Shown piece by piece: positions 27,801 through 36,500 of a DNA stretch of 64,000 bases. Below the pieces are notes generated by a model. It saw only the letters and a program-made list of their open reading frames with translations, was not told the DNA's origin and made no database searches. The DNA lies in NCBI RefSeq assembly GCF_000969835.1, contig NZ_KQ033913.1, positions 2,062,807 through 2,126,806 on the forward strand, read 5' to 3'. Both the position numbers and the translations under genes were made by a program. This DNA is from Parabacteroides goldsteinii DSM 19448 = WAL 12034 (GTDB lineage Bacteria > Bacteroidota > Bacteroidia > Bacteroidales > Tannerellaceae). How positions within the stretch are numbered: the first letter of the stretch is position 1; the number at the start of each line of letters is the position of its first letter.

Positions 27801-28411
27801 TCAGCCAACGCCTTCTGGTCGATCAGCGGAGCCAGGTCATCATTTTCCAGAGCTTCGATCTTCTGGATTTCGTGAGATGTACGGAAACCGTCGAAGAAGT
27901 TCACGAAAGGAACGCGAGACTTGATAGTTGCCAGGTGAGCTACACCCGCCAAGTCCATAACTTCCTGAACAGAACCTTCTGCCAACATTGCGAAACCAGT
28001 CTGACGAGCAGACATAACATCCTGATGATCGCCGAAGATACACAAGGCATGAGATGCCAGTGTACGGGCAGATACATGGAATACGCAAGGAAGCAACTCA
28101 CCGGCAATCTTGTACATGTTAGGGATCATCAGCAACAATCCCTGAGAAGCCGTGTAAGTTGAAGTCAGGGCACCAGCCTGCAAAGAACCGTGAACTGCAC
28201 CCGCAGCACCACCTTCTGATTGCATTTCCTGTACCAAAACCGTTTCGCCGAAAATATTCTTACGTCCGGCGGCAGCCCATTCGTCTACATATTCTGCCAT
28301 TGTAGACGACGGAGTGATGGGGTAGATAGCGGCTACTTCACTGAACATATATGAAATATGAGCAGCAGCCTGGTTACCATCACAGGTCAAAAATTTCTTC
28401 TGTTTTGTCAT
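24854..28411 (-). CDS. nifJ: pyruvate:ferredoxin (flavodoxin) oxidoreductase
   Basis: A single-chain enzyme of 1185 residues, the usual length for the homodimeric form. Order: pyruvate-binding N-terminal domain (about 1-250), domain II (about 255-390), gamma domain (about 420-610), EKR linker, two 4Fe-4S clusters of the ferredoxin type (CIQCNKCAYVCPHASIRP near 690 and CLGCGNCADVCPGNPKK near 745), and a TPP-binding domain with the GDGASYDIGYGGLDHVIASG motif and NTGGQSSK. The third cluster's cysteines are also in place (CSGCGETPY...). It turns pyruvate and CoA into acetyl-CoA and CO2 while reducing ferredoxin, the central step of anaerobic energy metabolism in Bacteroidales. Transcribed alone, with a strong terminator. 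Confidence 0.97.
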   Translation of the reverse strand: MTKQKKFLTCDGNQAAAHISYMFSEVAAIYPITPSSTMAEYVDEWAAAGRKNIFGETVLVQEMQSEGGAAGAVHGSLQAGALTSTYTASQGLLLMIPNMYKIAGELLPCVFHVSARTLASHALCIFGDHQDVMSARQTGFAMLAEGSVQEVMDLAGVAHLATIKSRVPFVNFFDGFRTSHEIQKIEALENDDLAPLIDQKALAEFRARALNPEKPEARGMAENPDHFFQHRESSNKYYEAVPAIVEEYMNEISKLTGRKYGLFDYYGAEDAERVIIAMGSVTEAAREAIDHLTAQGEKVGLVSVHLYRPFSAKHFLAAVPKTAKRIAVLDRTKEPGATGEPLYLDVKDCFYGQADAPVIVGGRYGLGSKDTTPAQILAVYENLALPMPKNQFTLGIVDDVTFTSLPQKEEIALGGEGMFEAKFYGLGADGTVGANKNSVKIIGDNTDKYCQAYFSYDSKKSGGFTCSHLRFGDHPIRSTYLVNTPNFVACHVQAYLRMYDVTRGLRENGTFLLNTVWNGEELAKHLPNKVKRYFAQKNITVYYINATQIALEIGLGNRTNTILQSAFFRITGVIPVDLAIEQMKKFIVKSYGKKGEDVVNKNYAAVDRGGEYTQLTVDPDWANLPDDEVVANNDPAFINEVVRPINAQDGDLLKVSAFEGIEDGTWHQGTAKYEKRGVAAFVPVWESDNCIQCNKCAYVCPHASIRPFVLDAAEQAAAPFNNSLKATGKQFEGMQFRIQVDVLDCLGCGNCADVCPGNPKKGGKALKMAALETQLDEAPNWDFCAEKVTTKQHLVDIKANVKNSQFATPLFEFSGACSGCGETPYVKLVTQLFGDREMVANATGCSSIYSGSVPSTPYTTNDKGQGPAWANSLFEDFCEFGLGMELANEKMRARLTNAMNEIIAADNAPAEAKEVLKAWVENQNDADKTKELAPQVLAIAEEGITHGCPLSAQIKELSHFLVKRSQWIIGGDGASYDIGYGGLDHVIASGKNVNILVLDTEVYSNTGGQSSKATPVGAIAKFAASGKRIRKKDLGLMATTYGYVYVAQIAMGADQAQTLKAIREAEAYDGPSLIIAYAPCINHGLKKGMGKSQQEEADAVACGYWHLWRYNPALEEEGKNPFSLDSKEPDWSKFQDFLKGEVRFASLTKQFPAEAAQLFQAAEDNAKWRLNNYKRLAKQQWGVEE

Positions 28412-28443
28412 AGACTTTTACTATTAGTATTTAAAAGAATTTC

Positions 28444-29622
28444 TTAGTATAAAAAGCCAAACAGCCAAAGCGGGATCATATTCTCTTCTCCTACTTCGAC
28501 CTTGTCTACAGCATAGTATAAATCAGGATTGTTTTTTACTTTCATATTTTCCTCTATCCTGAAATTATACTTTCCGTTTACCAAAAAGTGTGCGTTCTTC
28601 ATTCCCTCATTTAGCGTATTGTCTTTCAAAAGCTGGTTATAGAAAAAAGATTCGCGCACAGCCTGCACATTTACCTCCATCGGACGGATGGGGTACATCA
28701 GATTCGAATTGTACATATACACGGTAGATGGTTTTTTCGGAAACGATTCGCCTACCGGATATAACATATTCATTAAACGGGCATCGGTCAGATATTTTAT
28801 ATAATTCATCACTGTAGCCCGTGACGTTTCTATTTCTTTGCTCAACTGACTGACATTCGGCGTACACGGTGCGCTGATAGCCAGCAGATACAACAGTTTG
28901 CGGAGTTTGGGCAGATAACTTTGCTCGATTTGCTTGATGTACAAGACATCTACCTCCAGCATCATATTCATTGTCTTCAACAGGTTTTCTGAGAAATTGC
29001 GTTTCTCCAGGAAGAACGGATAAAAACCATGATGCAAATAATCCTGAAAATAAGCCATCGGTTTGGCTACCGAACAAATATTCTTCGCAATCTCCTGATG
29101 GTTCCCGATTATTTCTTCAAACGTATAAGCCGGAAAACTGTTTCCCGACATCAGATTCAAAAACTCGCGGAAAGAAAAACCACGCAGATTATATGAAACA
29201 ACTTTACCTGATAGATCCGGATTTTCCTCTTTCAGCCTCATCACAGACGAACCGGAAAAGATAATCTTCAGATCTTCAAAATTATCATAACAATAACGTA
29301 ACTCTTTCGACCATCCGGAATATTTGAAAACCTGGTCAATCAACAACACCTTCCCTCCTTTTGCCCTGAACTCAGAAGCAAAGTCGACCAGCGTACGTTC
29401 CGTAAAATAAAAGTGATTCAGATTTATATACAGGCACTCTTTATTATCAGCACCAAAATGTTCGCGGGCATAATCCAGCAAAAAAGTAGTTTTCCCTACT
29501 CCACGAGAGCCTTTGATCCCGATCAACCGGTCATTCCAATCAATCTCATCCATCAGCCCCCGGCGTACCGGTGCATGCAAATGTTCTACAAGGTATTTAT
29601 GTGTTTTAAAGAATGCTTCCAC
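28444..29622 (-). CDS. AAA-14 / DUF4143-like P-loop ATPase
   Basis: A 392-residue ATPase. It begins with GTG (29620-29622); no ATG lies nearby and the N-terminus fits the family pattern, where a short helix precedes IDWNDRLIGI. Walker A is GSRGVGKTT (about residues 38-46), Walker B KVLLIDQV (about 91-97) with a Gln where Glu is usual, and sensor GSSVMRL. The C-terminal 180 residues form the winged-helix and nuclease-like part typical of the DUF4143 group. The role of these ATPases is largely unknown; some are linked to defence or DNA transactions. A -7 element lies at 29647-29654. It ends 32 nt before the PFOR gene, so it may be co-transcribed into it. Confidence 0.9.
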   Translation of the reverse strand: MEAFFKTHKYLVEHLHAPVRRGLMDEIDWNDRLIGIKGSRGVGKTTFLLDYAREHFGADNKECLYINLNHFYFTERTLVDFASEFRAKGGKVLLIDQVFKYSGWSKELRYCYDNFEDLKIIFSGSSVMRLKEENPDLSGKVVSYNLRGFSFREFLNLMSGNSFPAYTFEEIIGNHQEIAKNICSVAKPMAYFQDYLHHGFYPFFLEKRNFSENLLKTMNMMLEVDVLYIKQIEQSYLPKLRKLLYLLAISAPCTPNVSQLSKEIETSRATVMNYIKYLTDARLMNMLYPVGESFPKKPSTVYMYNSNLMYPIRPMEVNVQAVRESFFYNQLLKDNTLNEGMKNAHFLVNGKYNFRIEENMKVKNNPDLYYAVDKVEVGEENMIPLWLFGFLY

Positions 29623-29646
29623 CTGACTGTCTTACTATATAGACCG

Positions 29647-29654
29647 CAAAGATA
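29647..29654 (-). promoter_or_regulatory. Bacteroides-type -7 element of the AAA ATPase gene
   Basis: Minus-strand TATCTTTG, 25 nt before the GTG start at 29622. This supports the GTG start and a transcript that may continue into PFOR. Confidence 0.5.
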
Positions 29655-29809
29655 GAAAATATCCTCAACTTTGCAACACCGAGATAGCAATTTTATTTTC
29701 AGTTGGCAATCCAAAGTTGGCAAAGCGTATTGACGTTTGAGAATTTAGAGTTGGCAGTTAACACTCCCGATTTATCCAAAAGCATTAACTGTCAACATCT
29801 TTTATCTGA

Positions 29810-30829
29810 TTATTCAATTATCGTTACCCAACCGTATGTATCAGGTTCGTCACCGTATTGGATGCCACGCAGTTTGTGATATAGTTTTTCACAAACAGGT
29901 CCGGGTTTGCCGTCTTTGGCAATCACGTATGATTTATTTTCATCCAAATCATCAATCTGTGAAATCGGGGCGATTACGGCTGCTGTTCCGCATTCTGCCG
30001 CCTCATCGAATGTAGCTATTTCTTCAAAAGGAACAGGACGACGTTCAACAGTCAGTCCCATATCTTCCGCCAATTGCTGCAAACTCTTGTTTGTAATAGA
30101 AGGCAGGATGGAATGAGATTGCGGAGTGATATAGCTGTTTCCACGAATACCGAAGAAGTTAGCCGGACCACATTCGTCCAGGTATTTCTTTTCTTTCGGG
30201 TCCAGATACAACACGGCTGCATACCCTTTTGAATGAGCGATCTCACCGGCAACCAAACTGGCTGCATAGTTACCACCAACTTTGATCGTACCTGTTCCAT
30301 AAGGTGCTGCACGGTCGAACTCACGCATGATACAAACCTTTGAAAGTTGGAATCCACCTTTGAAGTAAGGTCCTACCGGAGTTACAAACACCATAAACAT
30401 ATATTCGGGAGCCGGCTTCACACCAACCTGTGCACCCAGGCCGATCATCAGCGGGCGAATATATAATGCTGCCCCGCTCTCATAAGGCGGAACAAAGCGT
30501 TCATTCAATTTCACAACTTTACGGACTGCTTCTTCAAACATTTCCACAGGAAGTTCAGCCATCTTGATACCACGGCTGGAAGCTTGCATACGTTTGCCGT
30601 TTTCATCCATACGGAACACACGGATTTTACCGTCTTTTCCCTTGAATGCTTTCAAACCTTCAAACGACTCCTGTCCGTAATGGAGGCAAGTAGCTGCCAT
30701 GTGAATATTAATAATTTCAGAAGAGCTAACTTCCAATTCACCCCACTTACCATCACGATAGTAACACCGTACATTGTAGTCTGTCTTCATATAACCGAAT
30801 GCCAGATCAGACCAATTCATATTTTCCAT
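29810..30829 (-). CDS. ilvE: branched-chain amino acid aminotransferase
   Basis: A 339-residue PLP-dependent class IV aminotransferase. Signature residues: the Schiff-base lysine in GTIKVGGNYAAS (about 190), LYLDPKEKKYLDECGPANFF (about 210-230) with the conserved DE.G..N.F pattern, and the RRPVPFEE..TFDEAAECGTAAVI segment of the C-terminal domain that binds the cofactor phosphate. It transfers amino groups between glutamate and leucine, isoleucine or valine. The length and class resemble the type II (eukaryote-like) enzymes. Its promoter (30856-30863) is back to back with that of metF. Confidence 0.95.
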   Translation of the reverse strand: MENMNWSDLAFGYMKTDYNVRCYYRDGKWGELEVSSSEIINIHMAATCLHYGQESFEGLKAFKGKDGKIRVFRMDENGKRMQASSRGIKMAELPVEMFEEAVRKVVKLNERFVPPYESGAALYIRPLMIGLGAQVGVKPAPEYMFMVFVTPVGPYFKGGFQLSKVCIMREFDRAAPYGTGTIKVGGNYAASLVAGEIAHSKGYAAVLYLDPKEKKYLDECGPANFFGIRGNSYITPQSHSILPSITNKSLQQLAEDMGLTVERRPVPFEEIATFDEAAECGTAAVIAPISQIDDLDENKSYVIAKDGKPGPVCEKLYHKLRGIQYGDEPDTYGWVTIIE

Positions 30830-30855
30830 ATCTTGTCGTAATTAGATTATGAGCG

Positions 30856-30863
30856 CAAAAGTA
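30856..30863 (-). promoter_or_regulatory. Bacteroides-type -7 element of ilvE
   Basis: Minus-strand TACTTTTG, 27 nt before the start at 30829. Confidence 0.6.
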
Positions 30864-30885
30864 AGCTATTTCGGATGATAATTGT

Positions 30886-30893
30886 TACTTTTG
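30886..30893 (+). promoter_or_regulatory. Bacteroides-type -7 element of metF
   Basis: TACTTTTG, 20 nt before the ATG at 30913. The two divergent -7 boxes lie only 22 bp apart, so the promoters overlap and may compete. Confidence 0.6.
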
Positions 30894-30912
30894 CAGCAAA
30901 AATAATTAAAAT

Positions 30913-31863
30913 ATGAAAGTTATTGATCTGATCAACGGCAGTAAAACGACTGCTTTTTCATTTGAAATTCTACCTCCTCTGAAAGGGAACAGCATACAGA
31001 AGGTATATAATGTGATTGATAAACTGAAAGAATTCGACCCTAAATACATTAATATAACTTCTCACCACAGCGAATATATCTATAAGACCTTGCCCGACGG
31101 CAGCTTCCAGAAAGTGAACATCCGCAAGCGTCCGGGTTCGGTTGCCATTGCTTCTGCCATCCAGAACAAATATGGTATTCCGGCAGTTCCACATATTATA
31201 TGTAAGGGATTTACAAAAGATGAAACGGAATATGCATTGATCGATCTTAATTTCCTGGGAGTTTACGACCTGCTGCTGTTGCGTGGTGATGTAAAAACAC
31301 TGGAAGCCGGACAAAATACGGATTTATATCACGAACATGCGACTGACCTTCAGGAACAGGTAAACAATTTCAATAAAGGTATTGCCGTAGACGGTTCCAC
31401 ATTCGAAGCAAACGAAACACCGTTCTCATACGGTATGGCTTGCTATCCGGAAAAACATGAGGAAGCACCGAATATGGAATCGGATATTTTTTATCTGAAA
31501 GAGAAAGTAAAAAACGGTGCCGACTATCTGGTTACCCAGATGTTTTTCGATAATGAAAAATATTATTCATTTGTGGAACGCTGCCGTGCCGAAGGTATTG
31601 ATGTCCCGATCATCCCAGGCATCAAGCCAGTTGTCTTTAAAAACCAGCTGACCGTATTACCTAAAATATTCCGCTCAGACATTCCCGAACCGTTTGCAGC
31701 CGAATTGCGCAAATGCAAAAATGATGATGAAGTAAAAGCGGTTGGCGTGGAATGGTGCATCCAGCAATGCAAAGACCTGATCGCCCACGGTGTCCCCAGC
31801 CTGCATTTTTATACAATGATGGCTACGGATAGTGTTTATAAAGTGGCAAAAGAAGTATATTAA
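30913..31863 (+). CDS. metF: 5,10-methylenetetrahydrofolate reductase
   Basis: A 316-residue FAD enzyme (TIM barrel) that reduces methylene-THF to methyl-THF for methionine synthesis. Signature segments: FSFEILPPLKGNS near the N-terminus (catalytic Glu), YINITSHHSEY, the FAD-binding LLLRGDVKTLEAG, and QMFFDNEKYYSFVERCR with IPGIKPV, all in the usual order. The length matches the bacterial family without a C-terminal regulatory domain. The 22-bp array at 31961 begins about 100 nt after its stop codon. Confidence 0.95.
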   Translation: MKVIDLINGSKTTAFSFEILPPLKGNSIQKVYNVIDKLKEFDPKYINITSHHSEYIYKTLPDGSFQKVNIRKRPGSVAIASAIQNKYGIPAVPHIICKGFTKDETEYALIDLNFLGVYDLLLLRGDVKTLEAGQNTDLYHEHATDLQEQVNNFNKGIAVDGSTFEANETPFSYGMACYPEKHEEAPNMESDIFYLKEKVKNGADYLVTQMFFDNEKYYSFVERCRAEGIDVPIIPGIKPVVFKNQLTVLPKIFRSDIPEPFAAELRKCKNDDEVKAVGVEWCIQQCKDLIAHGVPSLHFYTMMATDSVYKVAKEVY

Positions 31864-31960
31864 AATCGTTGATGGAACTAATCGATTGCCAGGAGACAAC
31901 GGATTGGATAAAAAGCGTAATACTGACTAAATCCGGAGAACATTACTATGTCTTATAAAT

Positions 31961-32040
31961 TAGAGGTAGGTGTAAATAAATTTAGACGTACCTCTAATTC
32001 GATTTACACCTACCTCTAAATTTATTTAGACCTACCTCTG
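31961..32040. repeat. four-unit 22-bp tandem array with SMSSYASSTS cores
   Basis: Cores GAGGTAGGTG (31963-31972), GACGTACCTC (31985-31994), CACCTACCTC (32007-32016) and GACCTACCTC (32029-32038) recur at exactly 22-bp steps, separated by AT-rich TAAATTTATT-like spacers. Differences between cores are almost only G/C swaps. They fit the same degenerate 10-mer as the cores at 16474-16549. Because unit 1 is in the opposite G/C sense, it forms an 18-bp perfect hairpin with unit 3 and alternative pairs with units 2 and 4. The array lies between the convergent ends of metF and the phosphoesterase gene. Confidence 0.85.
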
Positions 32041-32085
32041 TCTGAAAAAACATTAGATTGCTTTACGCAGATCAACTGAATAACT

Positions 32086-32994
32086 TTACACCGTGAAGCG
32101 ATTCAAATCCTTATCTTCACAATTATAGAAACCATCGATATGAATATTATTCTGCGTATCGATCTCCACAACAGCAAAACTGTTGTTATCGGGAAGGTTT
32201 CCTTCTATCATCCCTTTCATTGTCCAGTAGTGGATATTATTACGGAAACTGTAATGTCCCGCATGATGATGTCCCTGGAATACAGCTAGCACATTCCTAT
32301 TTTCTTCTAACAAAGGAACTATTTCGTCCGCATTACTTACACAAAGCGATTTACTGATATCGGAGAAGCGGTCTAACAACTGATGGATAAAAATGATGAC
32401 CGGTTTGTTATTTCCTTTCAATTCTTTTTTCAACCAGTCTATCTGGTCTTTAGGAATATATGCCTTTGTCCAGTCAAAATTACCTTTATCATACGGTGTA
32501 CCGTCCAAATTGTAATTCGCATCCAGGACTATGAATTTTATATTATCAAAGGCAAATGAATAATAAGCTTTCTTGTCGGCATCCCCCTGATTGGAGGTAT
32601 GTTGCAGGAAATCGTCTTTGGAGATGCTATCCATATCATGATTTCCCAGGACATGATAAACCGGTCCCCGGAACGATTGAAAGACGTTTTCTATTTCATC
32701 CAGATAAGTAATTGTCTGTTCCCGCTGGGGGACGTTATCCTGATCTTTCAGATCGCCCATTTCGATCACAAAATCCAGATTGGAAGAGTTGAAGACCTCC
32801 ATGGCCTCTTTCAACTTATCCATTGTCTGAGGGAAATAACGGGTCCCATAAGGTTCCCGCCGCGAATAATGCAGATCGGTAACAACCCCAAACCGGACAG
32901 GCCGTTGTCCGCCACAAGATACAAATGAAGGAGAAGCTGCCAGGACCAACACCCCTCCGCATGCCTTTTTTAAAAATAAGCGTCTGTTCATCAT
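32086..32994 (-). CDS. exported calcineurin-like metallophosphoesterase
   Basis: A 302-residue phosphoesterase. It opens with NRRLFLKKACGG, which resembles a twin-arginine signal, and has a lipobox-like SFVSC (Cys27), so it may be exported folded and lipid-anchored. Metal motifs are in order: VVTDLHYS (about 38), MGDLKDQD (about 82), LGNHDM (about 118), IIFIHQ (about 200) and QGHHHAGH (about 240). The enzyme should hydrolyse phosphomonoesters or diesters in the periplasm; the substrate is unknown. It converges on metF across the 22-bp array. Confidence 0.92.
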   Translation of the reverse strand: MMNRRLFLKKACGGVLVLAASPSFVSCGGQRPVRFGVVTDLHYSRREPYGTRYFPQTMDKLKEAMEVFNSSNLDFVIEMGDLKDQDNVPQREQTITYLDEIENVFQSFRGPVYHVLGNHDMDSISKDDFLQHTSNQGDADKKAYYSFAFDNIKFIVLDANYNLDGTPYDKGNFDWTKAYIPKDQIDWLKKELKGNNKPVIIFIHQLLDRFSDISKSLCVSNADEIVPLLEENRNVLAVFQGHHHAGHYSFRNNIHYWTMKGMIEGNLPDNNSFAVVEIDTQNNIHIDGFYNCEDKDLNRFTV

Positions 32995-33435
32995 CTTAAA
33001 AATTTCATAGGTTATAGAGTCATGCCGGTAACCTGCCGGATGTAGCAGGCTATCAGCATTGGCTTACAATATTAATAATAAAAAGTCAATATATCTACCA
33101 TCCCGGATTTTGGATGAGTTGAGAACAAATTTTCAATCTCCCGAAAAAAGCTTATTTGTTAAATTACACCAATTTCAAACCCAGATGCATCTTTTTAATG
33201 CCTTTACTCATCTTCTTTTCATACAAATACAAAAAAATCTGTCAGGCCGATAGGGGTTTTTGAAATATTTCTGTCTTACAGGTGGAATTTAAAAGAAAAA
33301 AGAAATGAAATACATACTATTCATTACTATGGATCTGGCAGTATATCCTTTTCTGCTACTATTTTATATAGTAAAATGCATCTTTGATAAGATACAACCA
33401 GCTCACTGATTTTCAATACAAAAGAACTTAAAAAC
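32995..33435. other. about 440-bp region with no confident gene
   Basis: AT-rich. A 64-codon frame from a TTG at 33059 has poor coding character and was rejected. A 34-codon frame from the ATG at 33305 is listed separately at low confidence. Otherwise I see nothing beyond AT-rich spacer. Confidence 0.5.
33305..33409 (+). CDS. possible 34-residue membrane peptide
   Basis: An ATG at 33305 after an A/G-rich stretch (AAAAGAAAAAAGAA) opens a frame of 34 codons, starting MKYILFITMDLAVYPFLLLF and ending in DKIQPAH. It has one predicted membrane segment. No homologue is known to me, and chance is a fair explanation. Confidence 0.2.
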   Translation: MKYILFITMDLAVYPFLLLFYIVKCIFDKIQPAH

Positions 33436-33482
33436 AAATTATACCGAATGACCATCCTGACAAAATTCATTCGGTATAATTT
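33436..33482 (-). terminator. intrinsic terminator after the GH106-like gene
   Basis: A 16-bp perfect inverted repeat (33436-33451 with 33467-33482, core TTATACCGAATGA) with a T-rich stretch after it on the minus strand, about 60 nt past the stop at 33543. It marks the end of the polysaccharide-utilisation operon. Confidence 0.8.
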
Positions 33483-33542
33483 ACATGGATTTATAAAAAG
33501 GCCTTTTTAATTGCTTCTTATAATGTGTCTTCGCTGGAAACA

Positions 33543-36500
33543 TTATCTTACAGGGACTTTTGTCTTAAGCGATGGAGTTTCCCAAACCGTCAGCGACACC
33601 GGACCTAACAAACCTGCCACACCGTCACCTCTATAGGGAGTAGGGATAATTTGATAATGATTAGACAATGTGCTGTATACCAGAACTTCTATATGGTTCT
33701 TCCCTGATTTGACCTGTTTGCTGATATCAACCGTGTACAGAGAACCCATAACTATACCTACGTCTTGTCCATTGACTTTTACCTCACACGACGCATTAAC
33801 TTCGCCCAAATCAAGAATTACCTTATTATTCGATTTTATTGAGGGTATAACAACCTCTTTCCTATAATACATCCCCCCCGAATAATGCTTAAGAGCCCCT
33901 GTTTCCGACCAGTTACCAGCTTCCAGTATACCTTTGCCAGTCTTTATCTTTATCGGTTCGCAAATGACAGCTGTTCCTTGGTAACCAGGTTTCCGCCTAA
34001 CCGAGAAAGCAATTAATCCTGCATCCTTCCGAGGAGTGGGAATAATAACCCGGTACTTGCATATACCCGAGCGATCCGTTGAAAGAAGCTGAACATTTTT
34101 TCCTGTTATTTCCTTCCCGTTGTGCCATATTTTCAGGTCCTGCCCTACTACAGTTATCTCTAATTCCTCCGTACCTGGCGCAGAACGAAAACGGTAATTC
34201 CACATAAGGTTATCACCTCCATAAGGATCATACAAAAGATGATCTCCCAAAGCCCAACGCGTAGAAATGACTTTGGCATAAGTAGACGGTTTCTCTGGTG
34301 TAAGAGAAGATGCAGGGAAGAACACTACAGCACTTCTCTCTCGAAAATCCCTATAAGCACCTTTCTGGAATTTAAATTCCGTTTTGGGGGTACCGATATA
34401 GGCGACAACCACCTGATGCCAACCTTGATCTAGTAAAAGATTTTCATTAACAGCTTTCCCATCAACCAATAGAAAATCAGGTTTAATACCACACACTTCC
34501 ACTCGGTAATTATCCTTTGCGGGTGCATAAACCATACTACGGTATATTTGGTGGCCCCCCTGATCCAAGATAAAGAAACCGTCGCTTACTTTTCCTTTTA
34601 GTCCATGCCATCCCTGTGAACCGGGGTTGTCAAAGACTCCGAACTGCCATGAAAATTCCAATATTTTTCCCGGCTTCCTACTTTCAGCCAAAACATCAGA
34701 TATATTGCTCATAGACTCCCCTGCCGATTTGAAATAACTTACAAATTGTTCCCCATAACCATATATACTTTCTTTCCAACCAGAATCATCAAAATAAGGA
34801 TTCATCCAATTATCAGGTGATAGTGCAGCCGCACAATGCTTGAACGAACGAGCCTCAGCACCTATCATATCCGATGCGGGAAAACGATAATCCCCCCATT
34901 TATTATCCATTGTTGGCAATAATTCTGTTTCCCATACCCCAGTAATAGCAGTATGGTAAATCTGTATCGATTCTTTCCGATATTCCGGTAAAAACACCGG
35001 TATTCCCGGTGAAAAAACGAACAAATACGAGTTGTCCGATTCTTTTTCAAGCAAAAGCCATGTTCCCTCTTCTGTCTGACGGACAACAGGATAATCTATA
35101 ATTGTCCCATCAGATGCATTCCACAATTCCACTTTGCCAGTAGCTCTGAAAAAACATTCCGTACCTTTGGGAACATCCATGACCATATATACATTCCTTT
35201 CCCCGATACACCGATGCAAAGCCTTTCCAGCTCCACCAACAGGTTTGAAGTCCGGGGTAATCTGTGACCAGATCTGTTCCACCAGATCATCGCCAGCTAT
35301 ATATATTCCAGTTCCACCAGATGTATTAACCCGCTTGTCCGTTGTTTTGCCCCGAACAACTTCACCTGCAGTCAAGCCAAATATTTCACGAACCATCGCA
35401 TCCACAACAGGATCGTTTTCCCCGATGCGCGTACTAGCCTTTGGCAACTCCCCTGTTGCTATGACAATCCCACCTGCCCGGTAAAATTCCAACACTTTTT
35501 CCATAGATGCATAATGTAATGCTTTCATATTAGCAAGTATGAGTATTTTATATTTCTCACCTGCCACATGTAAACAGCCATCTGCCACTTTTGCCTTCTG
35601 TAATGACCGATAATCCATAAAGTCATAATCCAAACCGGCATTACTCAACTTCATAGCCTGATCGAAAGTAATTTTAGTATTAGCTTCAGGATATGCTTGC
35701 AAAGATTCTGTCGGATACATCAGTGCTATGTCACAAACATGTGTTCCCTGACTCATCAAATAACTCAGCCTTTCGGTGTATTCAAGCCATCTTTTCATAT
35801 GCGGCCAATAGGGCATTCTAAAATGGAAACAAGGAGGTGCCCATTCCCACCAACCTCCATGGGTAGAATAATATAATCCATGCATACATACCAAATTCCC
35901 ACCAGCCATAAAATGGTGATCCATCTGCTTAGTCAACCATGAAGCAGAACTTCCCCATCCCATGCTATGAAAAGCTTCCAACCATGTCCGTTGACGTTCA
36001 TACAGATGAGTAATAGAACTCGACACCTTAGTTTGCAGAAAACTGGAGCCTGTTGATGGAGCATCATTACCGGGAGCTGTATACCAGGAATTTGCCCTAA
36101 AATAATCCACATATGCTAAAGGATCCTTGCCACGGCGCAGATTATCACTACCATAGATCAATCCACGCGAAACATGCCAATCATAAATAGGACGAAAATA
36201 ACGTTCTTCCGCCAAATCCATCAAGACATCACAATAATCCAAACGTATTTTAGGAGTGATATCACCTATAAACTCTTTCAATGCCGGCAGATATAAAGTT
36301 ATATCATACCCTTTCCTTTTTTCAAATTCATCCCGAAAATCTTCTGCCCATGATCCCATTTTAATAGGATATGACAATTCGTCCTGAAAAAAATAATTCA
36401 TTCCGTCAGGAACAGCGTCACTCATACGTCTTTCGAAACGATCGAAATATACACGAACATACTCTTTACCTATATCTGGATGCAGAAGGTGATTTTCTTT

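Noticed and set aside
16472..32040. The 22-bp arrays as CRISPR arrays
   Set aside because: Units are too short, spacers are 12 bp and AT-rich, and no cas gene is in the window.
33059..33253. 64-codon frame starting at TTG in the gap after the phosphoesterase gene
   Set aside because: TTG start, no ribosome site, poor coding character and no recognisable features.
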